Assembly: GCA_964431205.1 (NCBI GenBank)
Contig: CAYSIX010000021.1
Location: 1 to 27,953 of the forward strand
Direction: 5' to 3'
From: CAYSIX01 sp964431205
GTDB taxonomy: Bacteria; Planctomycetota; Phycisphaerae; Phycisphaerales; Phycisphaeraceae
Length of the DNA stretch: 27,953 nucleotides
The position numbers and the translations under genes were made by a program. Below are positions 21,245-27,953 of the stretch, in pieces (within the stretch, counting starts at the first letter, position 1; each line of letters begins with the position of its first letter). Below the pieces are notes generated by a model. It did no database searches. It saw nothing but the letters and a program-made list of their open reading frames with translations, and was not told the DNA's origin.

Positions 21245-22213
21245 ATGTCCGGCCAACCGAACCTCATCGAACAGTTCGTCAACTACCTCCGTCACGAGCG
21301 GCACTTCAGCCCCTACACCGCGCGATGCTACGGCGCCGACCTGCGCCAGTACGTCGAGTTCCTCAGCGCCCAGGACGACGCGTCCGGCAACGGCCAGCCC
21401 GCCGACCCCGCCGACCGCGTCGAGGCCAGGCTCCGCGCCGCCGACCCCGTCGTCGTCCGCGGGTTCCTCGCCCACCTCGATCAGTTCGGCTACTCGCCCG
21501 CCACCACCGCCCGCAAGATCGCCACCCTCCGCAGCTTCTACAAGTGGATGGTCAAACGCAGCTACTGCGAAACCAACCCCATGCTGCTCATCCGCACGCC
21601 CAAGCAGACCAAACGCCTGCCCAAGGCCATCGGCGCCGAGCAGATCGAGAGCCTCCTGGCCGCGCCCGACAACCGCGAGACCCTCGGCGCCCGCGACCGC
21701 GCCATCCTCGAGACCCTCTACTCCACCGGCGTCCGCGTCAGCGAGCTGGTCGACCTGAACCGCAACGACCTGGAGTTCTCCGCCCAGACCATGCGCATCC
21801 GCGGCAAGGGCAAAAAAGAACGCATCGTGCCCCTGGGCTCGCACGCCATGGCCGCCATCCGACACTACATGACCCTGCTCGAGCCCGACCCCCGCTTCCG
21901 CGCCCTGCGCGAACGCTCCATGACCGAGGCCAACGTCCCCCTGTTCGTCAACAAGAACGGCGGGCGACTGTCCAGCCGCTCCGTCCGCCGAAAGCTCGAC
22001 AAGTACCTCAAGCAGGCCGGCCTCGATCCCTCGATAAGCCCCCACACCCTCCGCCACAGCTTCGCCACCCACCTGCTGGACAACGGCGCCGACCTGCGCA
22101 GCGTCCAGGAGCTGCTCGGCCACCAGTCGCTGTCCACCACCCAGATCTACACCCACCTGTCGTCCATGCGGCTGCGCTCGGCCTACGACGAGGCCCACCC
22201 CCGCGCCGTCTGA
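21245..22213 (+). CDS. xerC: Tyrosine recombinase XerC
   Basis: XerC-type recombinases resolve chromosome dimers at dif with XerD. The 322-residue product has an N-terminal SAM-like core-binding domain (about 1-140, including FVNYLRHERHFSPYTARCYGADLRQYVEFL) and a catalytic domain (about 145-322). The catalytic residues are Arg164 (TGVRVSE), Lys188 (GKGKKER), His267 and Arg270 (HTLRHSFATHLL), His293 (LGHQSLSTTQ) and Tyr302 (IYTH). The C-terminus YDEAHPRA matches XerC rather than XerD. An insertion of about 20 Asp/Ala/Pro-rich residues lies near residues 40-60. The frame opens upstream, but ATG 21245 has AAGGAA at 21231-21236, eight bases before it, and the product then begins just before the core-binding domain. 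It is not next to mobile-element genes, which supports a housekeeping role. Confidence 0.88.
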   Translation: MSGQPNLIEQFVNYLRHERHFSPYTARCYGADLRQYVEFLSAQDDASGNGQPADPADRVEARLRAADPVVVRGFLAHLDQFGYSPATTARKIATLRSFYKWMVKRSYCETNPMLLIRTPKQTKRLPKAIGAEQIESLLAAPDNRETLGARDRAILETLYSTGVRVSELVDLNRNDLEFSAQTMRIRGKGKKERIVPLGSHAMAAIRHYMTLLEPDPRFRALRERSMTEANVPLFVNKNGGRLSSRSVRRKLDKYLKQAGLDPSISPHTLRHSFATHLLDNGADLRSVQELLGHQSLSTTQIYTHLSSMRLRSAYDEAHPRAV

Positions 22214-22267
22214 CCCGACTCGACCCGGCCCGACACCGACTCCACGCCCTCACGATCCCCACCCCCC

Positions 22268-22299
22268 CGACGACCCGCGGCTGACCCCGCGGGTCGTCG
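22268..22299 (+). terminator. Perfect 13-bp hairpin after xerC
   Basis: CGACGACCCGCGG (22268-22280), loop CTGACC, and CCGCGGGTCGTCG (22287-22299) form a perfect 13-bp GC-rich stem about 55 nt after the xerC stop and ahead of lnt. No T-tract follows. It probably marks the end of the xerC transcript, as GC-rich stems can do, or protects its 3' end. Confidence 0.5.
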
Positions 22300-22345
22300 C
22301 GCGCCGAGACCGCACGCCGCGACGCTGCTACCCTCATGCCAGACG

Positions 22346-24181
22346 ATGACCGATCCGGGCCCGCACATCCCGATCCACCCCGCACGCGTCGGTATCCGCT
22401 CGATCACCGTCCACCTCTATCTGCTGGTCCTCTCGGCCGTCATGCTCGCCCTGGCCTTCCCACGCCCCGGCTGGTGGCCGCTCGCCTTCGTCGCACTCGT
22501 CCCCGCCACGTTCCTGGCCATGCGCAGCCGGCGGCCGTGGCGCCTGACCTGGACCGCCTGGCTCGTGTTCACCCTCTGGTGGCTGATCATGGCCCGCTGG
22601 CTCATCCCCGTCACCCGCGGCGGGTACGTCGCCCTGGGCATGCTCCAGGCCGGCTACTTCACCCTCGCGCTGCTGCTGCTGCACGAGTTCCACCGCCGAT
22701 ACCGTGCGCCGATGATCCTGGCCCTGCCGCTGGTCTGGGTCGCCGTCGAGTACGTCCGCTGCCGCTTCCCCGCCGGCGGGTTCGGCTGGTTCGCCCTCGG
22801 GCACAGCCAGGCCGCCTGGCACCCCGGCCACGGTGCCCCCTGGCTGGTGCAGATCGCCGACCTGTTCGGCCAGCACGGCGTCAGCTTCCTCGTGGCGATG
22901 ACCAACGGCCTGCTGATCGACCTGGCGACGCAGCCCGTGTTCATCCGACTCGGCGCCGGGCGACGCCGCCTGCGTCGCCCGCTGCGCGGCGCGCTGCTGC
23001 TCTGGGCGATCGCCTTCGCCGCCTCGCTGATCTACGGCTGGTACCGTGTGCAGCAGCACGACGACGTCACGCGCCCGGGCCCGACGCTCGCCGTCATCCA
23101 GACCGACGTGCCACAGTCCAACAAGCTGCACCGCACCGCCGAGCAGGACGAGCGGGACTTCCAGCGCATGGTCGCGCTGACGCGTCAGGCCGCCGCCGAC
23201 CCCGCCGCGCCCAGCGTCATCGTCTGGCCCGAGACGATGGTCCCGGCCGCACTCAACGACGAGGCCCAGCGGTTCTACGAGACGACCGACACCGGCTGGG
23301 CGGGCCTGGCCGACTACGCGCCACGGGTCGAGTCGCTCGCCGCGTCGCTCGGCGTGAGCCTGCTCGCGGGCGCCTCCGGCCAGTTCGACTGGCAGGTCTA
23401 TGACTTGCCCAACGGTCGGCAGGCCGTCCTGCCCGCCCGCCGCACCAACTCCGTCTACGCCTATGACCCCGCCGGCGTGCGGTTGCCCACGCGCTACGAC
23501 AAGATGCACCGCGTGCCGTTCGGCGAGTACCTGCCGTGGATCGACGCGGTCCCGGCGCTCAAAGACCTGTTTCTGAAGTACATCAGCCCGTACCCGTACG
23601 ACTACACGCTCACGCCCGGCGCCCGGCCGACGGTCTTCGACCTGCCCGTGCCGCGTTCCTCCGCATCGCACGCCTCGATCACCGACGCCCGCCCGGTCGA
23701 TACCAATCCCGATCCCGTCGCCGACGCCGCGCCGCTCGACGCCCTCGCCGTGGTCACCCCCATCTGCTACGACGACGTCGTCCCGTCGGTCGTGCGAGCG
23801 TTGGTCTTCACCGCCGACGGCGGCAAGCGCGCCGACGTGATCGTGAACGTGACCAACAGCGCCTGGTTCCGCGGGGTGGACCAGCGCTGGCAGCACGTGC
23901 AGATCGCGTCGCTGCGGAGCATCGAGAACCGCGTGCCGACGGCCCGGAGCGTGAACTCGGGCGTCAGCGGGTTCATCGACTCGGTCGGGCGGATCGGGCC
24001 GATCGTCCCGCCGGGCCCGATCGGAGACGACGTGTCGGGCTACGCGACCGCGACGGTCCGCCTGGACGACCGCGTGCCGCTGTTTGGCCGCGTCGGCGAG
24101 TGGCCGATTGTCGCGCTGACCGTTCTGGCCGCGCTGCTGGCGGCGTTCGGCCTGCTCCGGGCCGACAAAATCAAGCGCTGA
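22346..24181 (+). CDS. lnt: Apolipoprotein N-acyltransferase
   Basis: Lnt adds the third acyl chain to lipoproteins in the inner membrane. The 611-residue product (E. coli 512) has about six N-terminal membrane helices (about residues 24-230), then a periplasmic nitrilase-like domain (about 245-575) and a final C-terminal helix (about 588-605). The catalytic triad is visible as Glu296 (IVWPETM), Lys386 (YDKMHRVPFGEYLP) and Cys474 (PICYDD), followed by NVTNSAWF. The Lys-to-Cys distance (88) is longer than in E. coli (52) because of an Asp/Pro/Ala-rich insertion before the Cys. The ATG at 22346 has no good ribosome site. It is separated from xerC by a strong hairpin and lies 114 nt ahead of the HEAT-repeat gene. 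Two predicted lipoproteins are encoded nearby. Confidence 0.93.
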   Translation: MTDPGPHIPIHPARVGIRSITVHLYLLVLSAVMLALAFPRPGWWPLAFVALVPATFLAMRSRRPWRLTWTAWLVFTLWWLIMARWLIPVTRGGYVALGMLQAGYFTLALLLLHEFHRRYRAPMILALPLVWVAVEYVRCRFPAGGFGWFALGHSQAAWHPGHGAPWLVQIADLFGQHGVSFLVAMTNGLLIDLATQPVFIRLGAGRRRLRRPLRGALLLWAIAFAASLIYGWYRVQQHDDVTRPGPTLAVIQTDVPQSNKLHRTAEQDERDFQRMVALTRQAAADPAAPSVIVWPETMVPAALNDEAQRFYETTDTGWAGLADYAPRVESLAASLGVSLLAGASGQFDWQVYDLPNGRQAVLPARRTNSVYAYDPAGVRLPTRYDKMHRVPFGEYLPWIDAVPALKDLFLKYISPYPYDYTLTPGARPTVFDLPVPRSSASHASITDARPVDTNPDPVADAAPLDALAVVTPICYDDVVPSVVRALVFTADGGKRADVIVNVTNSAWFRGVDQRWQHVQIASLRSIENRVPTARSVNSGVSGFIDSVGRIGPIVPPGPIGDDVSGYATATVRLDDRVPLFGRVGEWPIVALTVLAALLAAFGLLRADKIKR

Positions 24182-24295
24182 GCGAACGCGGGGTCGATGA
24201 GGACCGTAGCGGCCGTGATCTTCCGGCGCGGCCACGGCCCCACACGCCCGCCGACCGCTTCCCTCGGGCAACGGCGCCTGTTAAGGTGAACCATC

Positions 24296-25420
24296 ATGTA
24301 CACGACCCGCAAGACTCATCCGACGCCCCGCCGACTCACCCGATCGATCGCCACGCCCCTGTGCAGCGTCCTGTTCGCGGTGACCGCGACGGCTCAGGCG
24401 CCCGACGACGAAAACGCCGCCGTCTCGCTCGCCGACGCCCGCCCACGCGCGATCCAGCAGATCCTCACCACCGCCCAGGGTGACAACCCCATCCTGCGCG
24501 CCAACGCCATCGAGGCCATGCAGGCCGTGCCCGACCGCGTCCTGCCCCTGGCCCAGCTCGGGCTCGAAGACCCGGCCGAACCCGTGCGCTTCGTCGCCCT
24601 GATCACCATCGGCAAGCTCCGGATCGAGTCCCTCGGCGCCGCCGCCGAACGCATGCTCGACGACCCCTCCGGCTCCGTGCGCGCCGCGGCCATGTTCGCC
24701 GCACGCCGCTGCGGCCGCGACGTCGATATCTCCGACCTGGCCAACCTGCTCAGTTCGCCCCAGCCCGGTGTCCGCGCCAACGCCGCCCTCGTCCTGGGCA
24801 TGCTCGGCGAACCCAGCGCCATCCCCATGCTCAAGGCCCACGTCGGCGAACGCATGGGTCGGCTCAGCCCCGAACGCCAGGCCGTCATCCGCATCCAGTT
24901 CGCCGAGGCCGCCGCCCAGCTCGGCGACGAGGACGCCCTCACCGCCGTCCGCGCCGGGCTCTACTCGGCGTTCGACGAGGTCCGCGTCCTGGCGATCCAG
25001 ATGATCGGTCGCCTGGAAGACCGCGGCCTCGACGAGCCGCTGCTCATGATGATCAAACCCAAGGACGACCCCCGTGACGTCGATCCGCTCGAGGTCCGCA
25101 TGGCCGCCATGGCCACCCTCGCCACCAGCTCCAACCGCATCATCATCAAGGAGACCCTCGAAGCCTCCGACGCCGTCTTCACCGCCGCCCGCTCGGACAT
25201 CGTCCCCGCCCGCGCCCAGGCCGCCTTCACCCTCGGCGCCCTCGAGCAGGCCCGCCGACGCGTCCTGCCCCAGCTCATCCCCTCCGACCCGGCTGCCATC
25301 CGCGAGCTGTTCGAGTCCCGCCGCTACGCCGACCGGCTCGTCCAGCTCCTGGACGACCCCGACGAGCAGGTCCGCCTCTCCGCATCCGCCGCCATCCTCC
25401 GTGTCTTGGACAATAGGTAG
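24296..25420 (+). CDS. Exported HEAT-repeat protein
   Basis: The 374-residue product has a basic N-terminus and a signal-peptide-like stretch (about 14-34, ATPLCSVLFAVTATAQA). From about residue 50 on it is a series of helix pairs of HEAT type, recognisable by units such as LRANAIEAMQAV, VRFVALITIGKL, VRAAAMFAARRC, VRANAALVLGMLGEPSAIP, VRVLAIQMIGRLED and VRLSASAAILRVLDN. Such proteins are usually scaffolds for protein-protein contacts; no catalytic residue is apparent. A short Cys at 23 lies before the likely cleavage site and does not form a good lipobox. The ATG has AAGGTGA at 24283-24289. It is convergent with lipA 37 nt downstream and may share a transcript with lnt. Confidence 0.82.
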   Translation: MYTTRKTHPTPRRLTRSIATPLCSVLFAVTATAQAPDDENAAVSLADARPRAIQQILTTAQGDNPILRANAIEAMQAVPDRVLPLAQLGLEDPAEPVRFVALITIGKLRIESLGAAAERMLDDPSGSVRAAAMFAARRCGRDVDISDLANLLSSPQPGVRANAALVLGMLGEPSAIPMLKAHVGERMGRLSPERQAVIRIQFAEAAAQLGDEDALTAVRAGLYSAFDEVRVLAIQMIGRLEDRGLDEPLLMMIKPKDDPRDVDPLEVRMAAMATLATSSNRIIIKETLEASDAVFTAARSDIVPARAQAAFTLGALEQARRRVLPQLIPSDPAAIRELFESRRYADRLVQLLDDPDEQVRLSASAAILRVLDNR

Positions 25421-25440
25421 CCACAGAGGCCTGACGAGCT

Positions 25441-25455
25441 GCGGCGCCGCGCCGC
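25441..25455. terminator. Weak GC hairpin between convergent genes
   Basis: The 37-nt gap between the HEAT-repeat gene and lipA contains GCGGC (25441-25445) and GCCGC (25451-25455) around a 5-nt loop. A 5-bp stem without T-tract is weak evidence for a shared terminator. Confidence 0.2.
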
Positions 25456-25457
25456 GT

Positions 25458-26393
25458 TCATTCGGTCACGGGCGTGTTCAGGTGCAGGACCTGCTCTTCG
25501 GCGTGGTAGCTGGAGCGCACCAGCGGGCCGGACTCGACGTGCGAGAACCCGATCGCCTCGCCGACACGCTTGTACTCGGCGAACTGCGCGGGCGTGACCC
25601 ACCGCGAGATGGGCAGGTGGTTGCGCGTCGGCTGGAGGTACTGGCCGACGGTGAGGATGTCGCAGCCGCTGCGTGCGACCACGTCGCGCATCAGCTCGAA
25701 GACCTCCTCGTCGTTCTCGCCGATGCCGACCATGATGCCGGTCTTGGTACGCAGCCCGGCGTCCTTGCAGCGGCGCAGCAGCTCGACGGAGCGGTCGTAC
25801 TTGGCCTGCGGGCGGACGACGGAGTAGAGCCGCGGCACGGTCTCGAGGTTGTGGTTGAGGATCTCTGGCCGCTCGTCGATCACGAGCTGGAGGGCGTCCC
25901 AGTCGCCGCAGAAGTCCGGGATGAGCACCTCGATCGAGGTGCCCGGGGACTGACGTCGGATCTGGCGGATGGTATCGGCCCAGATGGCGGCGCCGCCGTC
26001 GGGCAGCTCGTCGCGGTTGACGCTGGTGATGACGATGTGCTTGAGCCGCAGCAGACCAGCGGCCTCACCAACACGACGGGGCTCGTCGGCGTCGAGCACG
26101 GGTGGTCGGCCGGTGGTGATGTGGCAGAAGCCACACGAGCGGGTGCACACGTCGCCGAGGATCATGATCGTGGCGGTGCCGCGGGCCCAGCAGTCGCCCA
26201 TGTTGGGGCACTTGGCCGACTCGCAGACGGTGTGCAGGTTGTGCTCGTCGACGATGGCGCGCAGCCGGCGGTACCCCGGCCCGCCGGGCAGCTTGGCACG
26301 CAACCACTCGGGCTTGCGGCGGCGGATGAACTGCGGCGGCTCCACGCCGGGCCCGTTGTTCAGCACACGATCGGTCAGGGAGAGCTTGAGCAC
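25458..26393 (-). CDS. lipA: Lipoyl synthase (radical SAM)
   Basis: LipA inserts two sulfur atoms into protein-bound octanoyl groups to make the lipoyl cofactor of 2-oxoacid dehydrogenases. The 311-residue product has normal length. The auxiliary cluster Cys57, Cys62 and Cys68 lies in TVCESAKCPNMGDCW; the radical SAM cluster Cys83, Cys87 and Cys90 lies in DVCTRSCGFC. Further markers are the TSVNRDELPDGGA segment, NHNLETVPRLY, the LTVGQYLQPTRNHLP run and the C-terminal RSSYHAEE with the Arg-Ser-Ser-Tyr pattern whose Ser ligates the auxiliary cluster. The start is GTG at 26393. Downstream of the MFS gene on the same strand (89-nt gap) and convergent with the HEAT-repeat gene. No lipB gene is visible in the window. 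Confidence 0.96.
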   Translation of the reverse strand: MLKLSLTDRVLNNGPGVEPPQFIRRRKPEWLRAKLPGGPGYRRLRAIVDEHNLHTVCESAKCPNMGDCWARGTATIMILGDVCTRSCGFCHITTGRPPVLDADEPRRVGEAAGLLRLKHIVITSVNRDELPDGGAAIWADTIRQIRRQSPGTSIEVLIPDFCGDWDALQLVIDERPEILNHNLETVPRLYSVVRPQAKYDRSVELLRRCKDAGLRTKTGIMVGIGENDEEVFELMRDVVARSGCDILTVGQYLQPTRNHLPISRWVTPAQFAEYKRVGEAIGFSHVESGPLVRSSYHAEEQVLHLNTPVTE

Positions 26394-26482
26394 GGCAGAA
26401 GTGTAGCGGCCTGGCGCACCGGCTCCACCCCGGGGCGTGAAGACCGCCTCGGGCGTCGCCGCTAGGATCGGCGCGGAGACCG

Positions 26483-27778
26483 CTACTCCACCGTCGCGCG
26501 CGGGCCCGGCGTCGCCAGCGCCACCTCCGCCTCGCCACGCGCCGCCGCCGCGTCCTCCCGGAACGCCACCGCCACCACCACCATCGACGCCAGCGCGATC
26601 GCCGCCTGCGCCAGCCAGAACTGGTGGTACTGCTGCTGGCCCGCCACCTCGAACCGATCAAAGTACTGGTTGAAGAAACCCGCCAGGATCGGCCCTACCC
26701 CGAGAATGATGATCCCGAACACCGTCTGCGCCGAGTGCCGCACGTCCTGCGGCGCCACCCGGTCCACGTACAGGAACGCCCCCGCGAAGAAGCAGCCGTA
26801 GCAGAACCCGTGCAGCACCATCGCCGCCGCGATCAGCCACGGCGGCTGCTCCAGCGTGAAGATCGCGAACCGCACCACGTATGCCAGCGTCCCGACGATC
26901 AGCACCCCCTTGTACCCCAACCGCTTGAGCATCAGACCCAACATCGCCAGCACCGCGATCTCGCTCCACTGACCGATCGCCATGATCGGGCCCACCCACT
27001 TGGTCGCGAACCCCACCGCCTCCTCCAGGTACGGGCCCGTCCGGATGAAATAACACTGGTGGATCATCGCGATCGGAAGCGCGATCATCGTCACCACGAA
27101 GAACCCACGCTGCCGCAGCAGACCGAACGCCTCGGCGAACGCCAGCGGGTTCGGCACGTCCCGCTTCGGCGGGGTCTTCGGCAGCACCAGCACGGCGTAC
27201 ACCGCGTAACCGATCGCCAGCACGCCCGAGACGATCAGCGAGTCCACCAGCCGGTTCGTGTCCTTCACCCCGTCGCCGGTGGTCAGCCACAGCAGCGGGA
27301 ACAGCGTCGACGCCGCGATCCACCCGATCGTCCCCAGCGACCGCACCGGCGGGAACTTGCGCTCCGGGTCGTCCAGGTTCGCCATCGCGATGCTGTTGGT
27401 CAGCGCCAGCGTCGGCATGTACAGCACCGAATACAGGATCGACAGCCACAGCCACGCCGCGTACGTCGTCTGGTACGCCGTGATGATCTTCACGATCCCG
27501 CCCAGCAGCAGCAGCAGGGCCAGGGCGCGCTCGGCGTTGAGGTAGCGATCGGCGATCTGTCCCGCGATGAACGGCGCCGCCACCGCCCCGATCGAGCCCG
27601 CCAGCCCCAGGATCCAGCCGATCTGCCCGTCCGTGAAGCCCAGCCCGCCCGCCTCCGGGTCGGCCCGCAGGTAGTTCGCGAGGTACGGCAGCCACACGCC
27701 CCACACCGCGTATTGCAGGAACATCATGATCGCCAGGCGGAACCCGGCGGACGATCGACCAACCTGTTGCTCAGACAT
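26483..27778 (-). CDS. MFS transporter, NupG-like nucleoside symporter family
   Basis: The 431-residue product is a polytopic inner-membrane transporter with about 12 predicted helices. The N-terminus RLAIMMFLQYAVWGVWLPYL and the early loop FTDGQIGWILGLAGSIGAVAAPFIAGQIADRY fit the nucleoside:H+ symporter (NupG/XapB) family of the major facilitator superfamily. ALTNSIAMANL and VRSLGTIGWIAAS in helices 4-5 are also typical. Planctomycetes have many such paralogues, so the substrate (nucleoside or sugar-like) is not fixed by this. The C-terminal tail is Ala/Glu-rich. The ATG has GGGAGG (27787-27792 on the minus strand), eight bases upstream. It may be followed on the same transcript by lipA. Confidence 0.85.
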   Translation of the reverse strand: MSEQQVGRSSAGFRLAIMMFLQYAVWGVWLPYLANYLRADPEAGGLGFTDGQIGWILGLAGSIGAVAAPFIAGQIADRYLNAERALALLLLLGGIVKIITAYQTTYAAWLWLSILYSVLYMPTLALTNSIAMANLDDPERKFPPVRSLGTIGWIAASTLFPLLWLTTGDGVKDTNRLVDSLIVSGVLAIGYAVYAVLVLPKTPPKRDVPNPLAFAEAFGLLRQRGFFVVTMIALPIAMIHQCYFIRTGPYLEEAVGFATKWVGPIMAIGQWSEIAVLAMLGLMLKRLGYKGVLIVGTLAYVVRFAIFTLEQPPWLIAAAMVLHGFCYGCFFAGAFLYVDRVAPQDVRHSAQTVFGIIILGVGPILAGFFNQYFDRFEVAGQQQYHQFWLAQAAIALASMVVVAVAFREDAAAARGEAEVALATPGPRATVE

Positions 27779-27902
27779 GTCGCGTGCCTCCCTGGTTCAC
27801 ATGCGGCCGTATCGTAACGCCGCCCGCCGTGACGTTCACAACCCGCACCCCGGGACCCCCGCACCCCCTCCGCACCACCGCGTACGAGCCCATGCACAGC
27901 CC

Positions 27903-27953
27903 CTACAACGCCCCGAGCAGGACAAACACAATCGTCTGCCCGCCGACCGACGC
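27903..27953 (-). CDS. Possible C-terminal tail of a minus-strand gene (truncated by the window edge)
   Basis: Reading the minus strand from the window end gives 16 codons (ASVGGQTIVFVLLGAL) and a TAG. The hydrophobic run looks like the end of a membrane protein. Only 51 bases are available, so this is a weak call; the 124 nt up to the MFS start hold no other gene. Confidence 0.25.
   Translation of the reverse strand, partial: ASVGGQTIVFVLLGAL

Noticed and set aside
22334..24271. 645-codon open frame on the minus strand opposite lnt
   Set aside because: Shadow of lnt, whose catalytic triad is clear; no domain seen in the reverse frame.
26624..27817. 397-codon plus-strand frame opposite the MFS gene
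   Set aside because: Arg/His/Gln/Pro-rich, no membrane or catalytic pattern; the minus-strand transporter explains the region.
27797..27840. TGTGAACGTCAC palindrome and a second TGTGAAC upstream of the MFS gene, as a CRP-type site
   Set aside because: The half-sites are 3 bases apart, not 6 as in CRP sites. Only a weak -10-like TACGAT is nearby, so no operator or promoter is claimed.
1..27953. CRISPR arrays, tRNA/rRNA genes, transposases, toxin-antitoxin or phage genes
   Set aside because: No regularly spaced long repeats, cloverleaf-like sequence or matching protein was seen on reading both strands; the xerC gene has a housekeeping context, not an integrase one.

Overview
The window is a GC-rich bacterial chromosome segment. 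It has a complete-looking flagellar export and motor operon, a class II-style FliA sigma factor, planctomycete-style short dispersed repeats, a DUF1802 protein, a CslA-like glycosyltransferase, and a mix of housekeeping genes. These suggest a flagellated member of the Planctomycetota, perhaps Phycisphaerae. That placement is an inference from gene content and style, not a marker-gene assignment.

Region 1 (1-11210, all + strand) is a flagellar operon: motA (5' truncated by the window edge), motB, fliL, fliN, fliO, fliP, fliQ, fliR, flhB, flhA, flhF, flhG. It encodes the stator (MotA/MotB), the stator-associated FliL, the C-ring protein FliN, the type III export gate (FliOPQR, FlhB, FlhA) and the two nucleotide-binding proteins that set flagellar site and number (FlhF, FlhG). 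fliM is missing from its usual place between fliL and fliN. Several junctions overlap by 4 nt (fliO/fliP, flhA/flhF, flhF/flhG), and the block ends at an intrinsic terminator at about 11230-11266.

Region 2 (11286-14463) starts at a sigma-70-like promoter. It carries a small two-helix membrane protein of unknown function, fliA (sigma-28) and argS. Placing fliA in a new transcription unit makes sense if it is regulated separately from the export apparatus.

Region 3 (14464-18281) has a lower-GC gap with a doubtful small ORF, a DUF1802 gene on +, then two minus-strand genes: an unrecognised multi-helix membrane protein and a processive GT2 glycosyltransferase. The GT2 carries a short T-rich heptamer repeat read in frame.

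Region 4 (18282-25420, + strand) opens with a 304-nt divergent intergenic region rich in repeats: phased 10-bp repeats, duplicated CCGATAA boxes and an inverted repeat. Next come a PD40/TolB-propeller lipoprotein, a second lipoprotein resembling the N-terminal TolB/LpoB-type domain, a small conserved-looking protein, xerC, lnt and an exported HEAT-repeat protein. Lipoprotein maturation (lnt) lies a few genes from the two predicted lipoproteins.

Region 5 (25458-27953, minus strand) has lipA and an MFS transporter of the NupG-like family. At the window edge there may be the C-terminal tail of another minus-strand gene.

No CRISPR array, rRNA, tRNA, transposase or prophage module was seen. The strongest leads are regulatory or structural: the repeat-dense promoter region at 18379-18549, the terminator/alternative-stem plus promoter at 11230-11336, the orphan membrane protein next to fliA, and the TolB-like function apparently split over two adjacent lipoproteins.
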